DNA from: Ahrensia sp.
GTDB lineage: Bacteria > Pseudomonadota > Alphaproteobacteria > Rhizobiales > Rhizobiaceae
Assembly (NCBI GenBank): GCA_024639025.1
Contig: JAHEJF010000051.1
Coordinates: 1-8,640 of the forward strand
DNA length: 8,640 nucleotides
Reading direction: 5' to 3'
Positions 6,808-8,640 of the stretch are shown in pieces. The stretch's first letter is position 1; each line of letters begins with the position of its first letter. The notes under the pieces were generated by a model that was given only the letters and a program-made list of their open reading frames with translations, did not search any database and had not been told where the DNA came from. The position numbers and the translations under genes are program-made.

Positions 6808-6874
6808 GACGGGTACGGGAACTTGCTGCCCCAAGCTGCAAACTGCAATCTGAACATCAGTCTAGAAGCAAAAA

Positions 6875-7028
6875 GTCCGCTCAGCTAACGCTCAATCACA
6901 CCGCAGCGAATATCCGTTCTGAGCTCAGAGCTGTCGTTCAAAGGTAACTTCAACGAGTGTCTGCTTTCGGCCCAAAGCTGCCGTTCGATCGAAATGCATC
7001 GAAGGTCTGCTTCGAGCCCAAAGCGGAC
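6875..7028. repeat. Four degenerate copies of a short hairpin element at 46-47 bp spacing
   Basis: Aligned on the shared AGC, copies sit at 6883, 6929, 6976 and 7022, that is, spaced 46, 47 and 46 bp. The fourth (7005-7028: GTCTGCTT, CGAGCCCA, AAGCGGAC) nearly equals the copy at 175-198. The third (6959-6982: GTCTGCTT, TCGGCCCA, AAGCTGCC) is moderately diverged. The second shares AGCTGYCGTTC with the third (6929-6939 and 6976-6986), and the first keeps mainly GTCCGCT. Between copies the sequence drifts, though 'CAACGAGT' and 'CATCGAAG' precede copies three and four. It is best read as an old tandem array of the dispersed element. Confidence 0.55.
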
Positions 7029-7031
7029 TTT

Positions 7032-7045
7032 ACTGCCTTTGCAGT
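7032..7045. other. Short hairpin downstream of lacI-type gene
   Basis: ACTGC (7032-7036) pairs with GCAGT (7041-7045) around the loop CTTT. It lies just past the 3' end of the minus-strand LacI-family gene and beside the strongest repeat copy. It lacks a following T-run in the minus direction, so a terminator role is weakly supported. Confidence 0.25.
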
Positions 7046-7064
7046 TGGCTGTCATATCGCTGAT

Positions 7065-8090
7065 TCAATCGTTCGTGAAAACATGCGATTCCCTTAATAC
7101 CAACGGACATGCAAGTCGAACTTGCTGTTGAGCGATTTCTTTGCCGTTCAATAGGATTTCGGCGCACCATTGCCCCATCTCACGATGAGGCAAAAGCACG
7201 GTTGAAAGTGCTGGGGAAAGGTGTTGTGCGATCTCCTGATCGTCGTAGCCCATCACGGCTACAGTCTCGCCAACCACTTCGCCGAGTTCTTTTAGGGCTT
7301 CAAAGCAGCCCACCGCCATAAGGTCGTTGGCACAGAAAATCGCTGTGGGTTTGGTACGCCCACTCATCAGCGCCAGCGTTGCCTCTCTACCCCCACTTGG
7401 CAAGAAATTGCCCTCAGCAATCAATGAGGGGTCAACAGGAAAACCAGCAGCACGTAATGCACGCTCATATCCCTCCATTCTTTGGTCCGATGCTTCCATC
7501 CACTGCTCGCCTGATATGAAAGCTATCTTTTGATGACCTGCAGCGATCAATGCTTCAGTTGCAGCTTCTCCTCCACGCCTCTCAGCTGGTACAATCGAAG
7601 CAGATGAGCCGTCATCGCTATAACAGTTCAACAGTACCGAGCGGTGTCTGACCAGGGCGTCTGGTACCGACACTTTTCGTGTCAGGATTGAACCATAGAT
7701 AACGCCGAGAACACGATCTGCTGCCCACTTTCTTAGTACAGCGGCTTCATAGTCGGCATTACCGCCAGTCATAACAATTTCGACAACTACATTCTGTTTC
7801 CAAGCGTATTCCTGCACGCCCTCTATTGAAATGGCGGCAAACGGGCTGGTGGCTATCTCATCAAACATCAGGCCAATAACACCGTTGCCTGTCTGCTTAG
7901 GTGGTCGGCCCGCAGTTCGCGGGCGATAGCCGAGCGCGTTTACTGCATCAAATACGCGTCTGCGGGTATCGGCGCTAATGCGCATGTCTTCGAGACCATT
8001 AAGAACAAAAGACACAGTTGATTGAGACACACCGGCCTTTACCGCCACATCCTTCATCGTTACACGTGCGGGCTGTGTATCTTTTTTCAT
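7065..8090 (-). CDS. LacI-family transcriptional regulator
   Basis: Sugar-responsive DNA-binding regulator, probably controlling the divergent ABC transporter. From the ATG at 8090 the protein is 341 aa. Residues about 11-31 are the LacI helix-turn-helix ('TMKDVAVKAGVSQSTVSFVLN'-type), followed by 'ISADTRRRVFDAVNALGYRP'. The C-terminal part is a periplasmic-binding-protein-like ligand and dimer domain, with 'FCANDLMAVG' and 'VMGYDDQEIA' as in relatives. The hinge is odd: 'RTAGRPPK' replaces the usual A-R-x-L hinge helix. The frame stays open to 8207, but the longer start would overlap the divergent permease and leave no promoter, and the extra N-terminus does not fit the family. The 8090 start has GAGGG (8101-8105) about 10 nt upstream, a modest site. 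The inducer is unknown; an alpha-glucoside or similar sugar is only a guess. Confidence 0.92.
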   Translation of the reverse strand: MKKDTQPARVTMKDVAVKAGVSQSTVSFVLNGLEDMRISADTRRRVFDAVNALGYRPRTAGRPPKQTGNGVIGLMFDEIATSPFAAISIEGVQEYAWKQNVVVEIVMTGGNADYEAAVLRKWAADRVLGVIYGSILTRKVSVPDALVRHRSVLLNCYSDDGSSASIVPAERRGGEAATEALIAAGHQKIAFISGEQWMEASDQRMEGYERALRAAGFPVDPSLIAEGNFLPSGGREATLALMSGRTKPTAIFCANDLMAVGCFEALKELGEVVGETVAVMGYDDQEIAQHLSPALSTVLLPHREMGQWCAEILLNGKEIAQQQVRLACPLVLRESHVFTND

Positions 8091-8114
8091 TTTGGAGCCG
8101 CCCTCGCTTTGCGC

Positions 8115-8126
8115 TTGCATTTGCAA
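8115..8126. promoter_or_regulatory. Palindrome TTGCA-TT-TGCAA, candidate operator
   Basis: TTGCA (8115-8119) and TGCAA (8122-8126) are perfect inverted arms around TT. The site lies in the leader of the LacI-family gene, where an autorepressor could act. LacI-family operators are short palindromes, but this one lacks the common central CG, so the assignment is tentative. Confidence 0.3.
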
Positions 8127-8131
8127 ATAAA

Positions 8132-8142
8132 TATTACTAATA
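8132..8142. promoter_or_regulatory. Palindrome TATTA-C-TAATA near the predicted start point, candidate operator
   Basis: TATTA (8132-8136) and TAATA (8138-8142) are perfect arms around one C. It abuts the predicted minus-strand -10 box (8143-8148) and covers the likely transcription start. It also overlaps a possible plus-strand -10 (TATTAC, 8132-8137) with TTGCGC (8109-8114) 17 nt upstream. A repressor bound here could silence both directions. Confidence 0.35.
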
Positions 8143-8171
8143 ATTTTAGCACAAGCTTTTTGGTACTCCAA
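8143..8171 (-). promoter_or_regulatory. Predicted promoter of the LacI-family gene
   Basis: On the minus strand, TTGGAG (8166-8171) is separated by exactly 17 nt from TAAAAT (8143-8148), which matches 5 of 6 consensus -10 bases. A TG one base upstream (8150-8151) makes it an extended -10. The start point would fall near 8136, giving a leader of about 45 nt before the ATG at 8090, which supports that start over the longer frame. Confidence 0.5.
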
Positions 8172-8190
8172 CTGCGGCTGTAGGTTGAAG

Positions 8191-8640
8191 ATGAACAAGT
8201 TCGGCATTCAACGAAAACTTAGCCAGACTCAGGCAGCTCTAGTGTTGCTTGCACCGTTTCTCGCCGTTTACTTCCTGTTTCTAATTTACCCATTTTTCCG
8301 CGGGATTTGGATCAGCCTTCATGACTGGAATCTATTGGCTGTGGCATTTAATCCCGACGCGAAGGAGTTTGTCGGCTTACACAACTATAATCGCGTAATG
8401 TGGGGCAGGAATATTACCTGGGCGCCATTTGCTTCGCCTGCACTTCAGACCCTTGCGTTGTTAGTAGCTGCGGTTTCCATCTACATACATTCTACCGGGC
8501 GCCTTACGAGACAAGGTTTTCTGATTTTACTCCTGTCATCGGGTTTCGTCTTCTTTGTGTTTGGACTTCATCCCGGAGAGGGCGGCAGATGGTTCGATCG
8601 CCGTTTTTGGCCAACAGTCGCCCGTACAATTCAATTTGTT
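8191..8640 (+). CDS. MalF-type sugar ABC transporter permease, truncated by window end
   Basis: Inner-membrane permease subunit of a carbohydrate ABC importer; the first 150 residues are visible and the frame is open to the edge. Residues 14-35 form the first membrane segment in the classic 'LLAPFLAVYFLFLIYPFFRGIWISLHDW' style, followed by 'FVGLHNY' (60-66). In most relatives 'RFW..A..NT..F' follows about 10 residues later. Here the matching 'RFWPTVARTIQFV' comes only at 138-150. The intervening stretch holds two extra hydrophobic segments (about 82-100 and 109-126) joined by a basic turn, then a charged 'HPGEGGRWFD'. ATG has a weak AGG (8182-8184) 6 nt upstream. It is divergent from the LacI-family gene, its probable repressor. 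The binding protein, second permease and ATPase presumably lie outside the window. Confidence 0.85.
   Translation, partial: MNKFGIQRKLSQTQAALVLLAPFLAVYFLFLIYPFFRGIWISLHDWNLLAVAFNPDAKEFVGLHNYNRVMWGRNITWAPFASPALQTLALLVAAVSIYIHSTGRLTRQGFLILLLSSGFVFFVFGLHPGEGGRWFDRRFWPTVARTIQFV

Larger units (their letters stand above)
6808..7064. other. Non-coding convergent spacer between GST and lacI-type genes
   Basis: Two genes converge on this 257-bp spacer. It contains the degenerate repeat series at 6875-7028, a perfect 12-bp palindrome at 6918-6929 (TCTGAGCTCAGA) and a short hairpin ACTGC-CTTT-GCAGT (7032-7045). I see no GC stem followed by a T-run on either strand, so no intrinsic terminator can be named with confidence. 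The hairpins of the repeat units may serve that purpose. Confidence 0.5.

Noticed and set aside
6808..6870. Intrinsic terminator after the GST gene
   Set aside because: Only a 4-bp CTTG/CAAG stem and direct GCTGC repeats are visible, with no T-run.
6875..7028. CRISPR array, because of regular 46-47 bp spacing
   Set aside because: The repeats are short and strongly diverged from each other, only four occur, the intervals show partial similarity instead of unrelated spacers, and no cas gene is nearby.
8091..8207. N-terminal extension of the LacI-family protein starting at 8207
   Set aside because: It would overlap the divergent permease start, cover the promoter-like region, and add 39 residues ahead of the usual LacI helix-turn-helix.

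Overview
The window looks like part of an alphaproteobacterial chromosome, most likely a marine Rhodobacterales (Roseobacter-group) bacterium. This is inferred from gene style: a TRAP transporter operon, a winged-helix/TolB-like/TPR regulator, a LacI plus sugar ABC module, moderate GC, and short 'GTCYGCTT...AAGCGGAC' intergenic repeats. No rRNA, tRNA or other decisive marker is present, so the taxonomy is provisional.

Layout. Positions 1-448 hold no gene I can support, only one copy of a 24-bp inverted-repeat element (175-198) and a bulged hairpin (286-317). Positions 449-1999 (minus) encode a cytosolic regulator with an OmpR/CadC-type winged helix, a TolB-like domain and TPR-like helices. 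Divergent from it, 2085-6807 (plus) is a tight five-gene cluster: an amidohydrolase-family decarboxylase of the gamma-resorcylate/2,3-dihydroxybenzoate type, TRAP genes dctP, dctQ and dctM, and a zeta-like glutathione S-transferase. Gaps are about 41, 34, -4 and 29 bp, so the five genes are probably one transcript. The 85-bp divergent gap holds two abutting palindromes and weak promoter-like boxes facing both ways.

Positions 6808-7064 are non-coding and contain four degenerate copies of the same short element found on the left flank, spaced 46-47 bp apart. Positions 7065-8090 (minus) encode a LacI-family regulator with an unusual proline-rich hinge. Across a 100-bp AT-rich spacer, a MalF-type sugar ABC permease begins at 8191 and runs off the window end. 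This permease seems to carry two extra hydrophobic segments between its first membrane segment and the normal core.

How the genes may work together (inference). DctPQM would import an organic, possibly aromatic, acid. The decarboxylase would remove its carboxyl group, or an intermediate's, and the GST would supply a glutathione-dependent step such as isomerisation, reductive dehalogenation or ether cleavage. The divergent regulator is the natural candidate controller. The LacI/ABC pair is a separate carbohydrate-uptake module whose remaining genes lie beyond the right edge.
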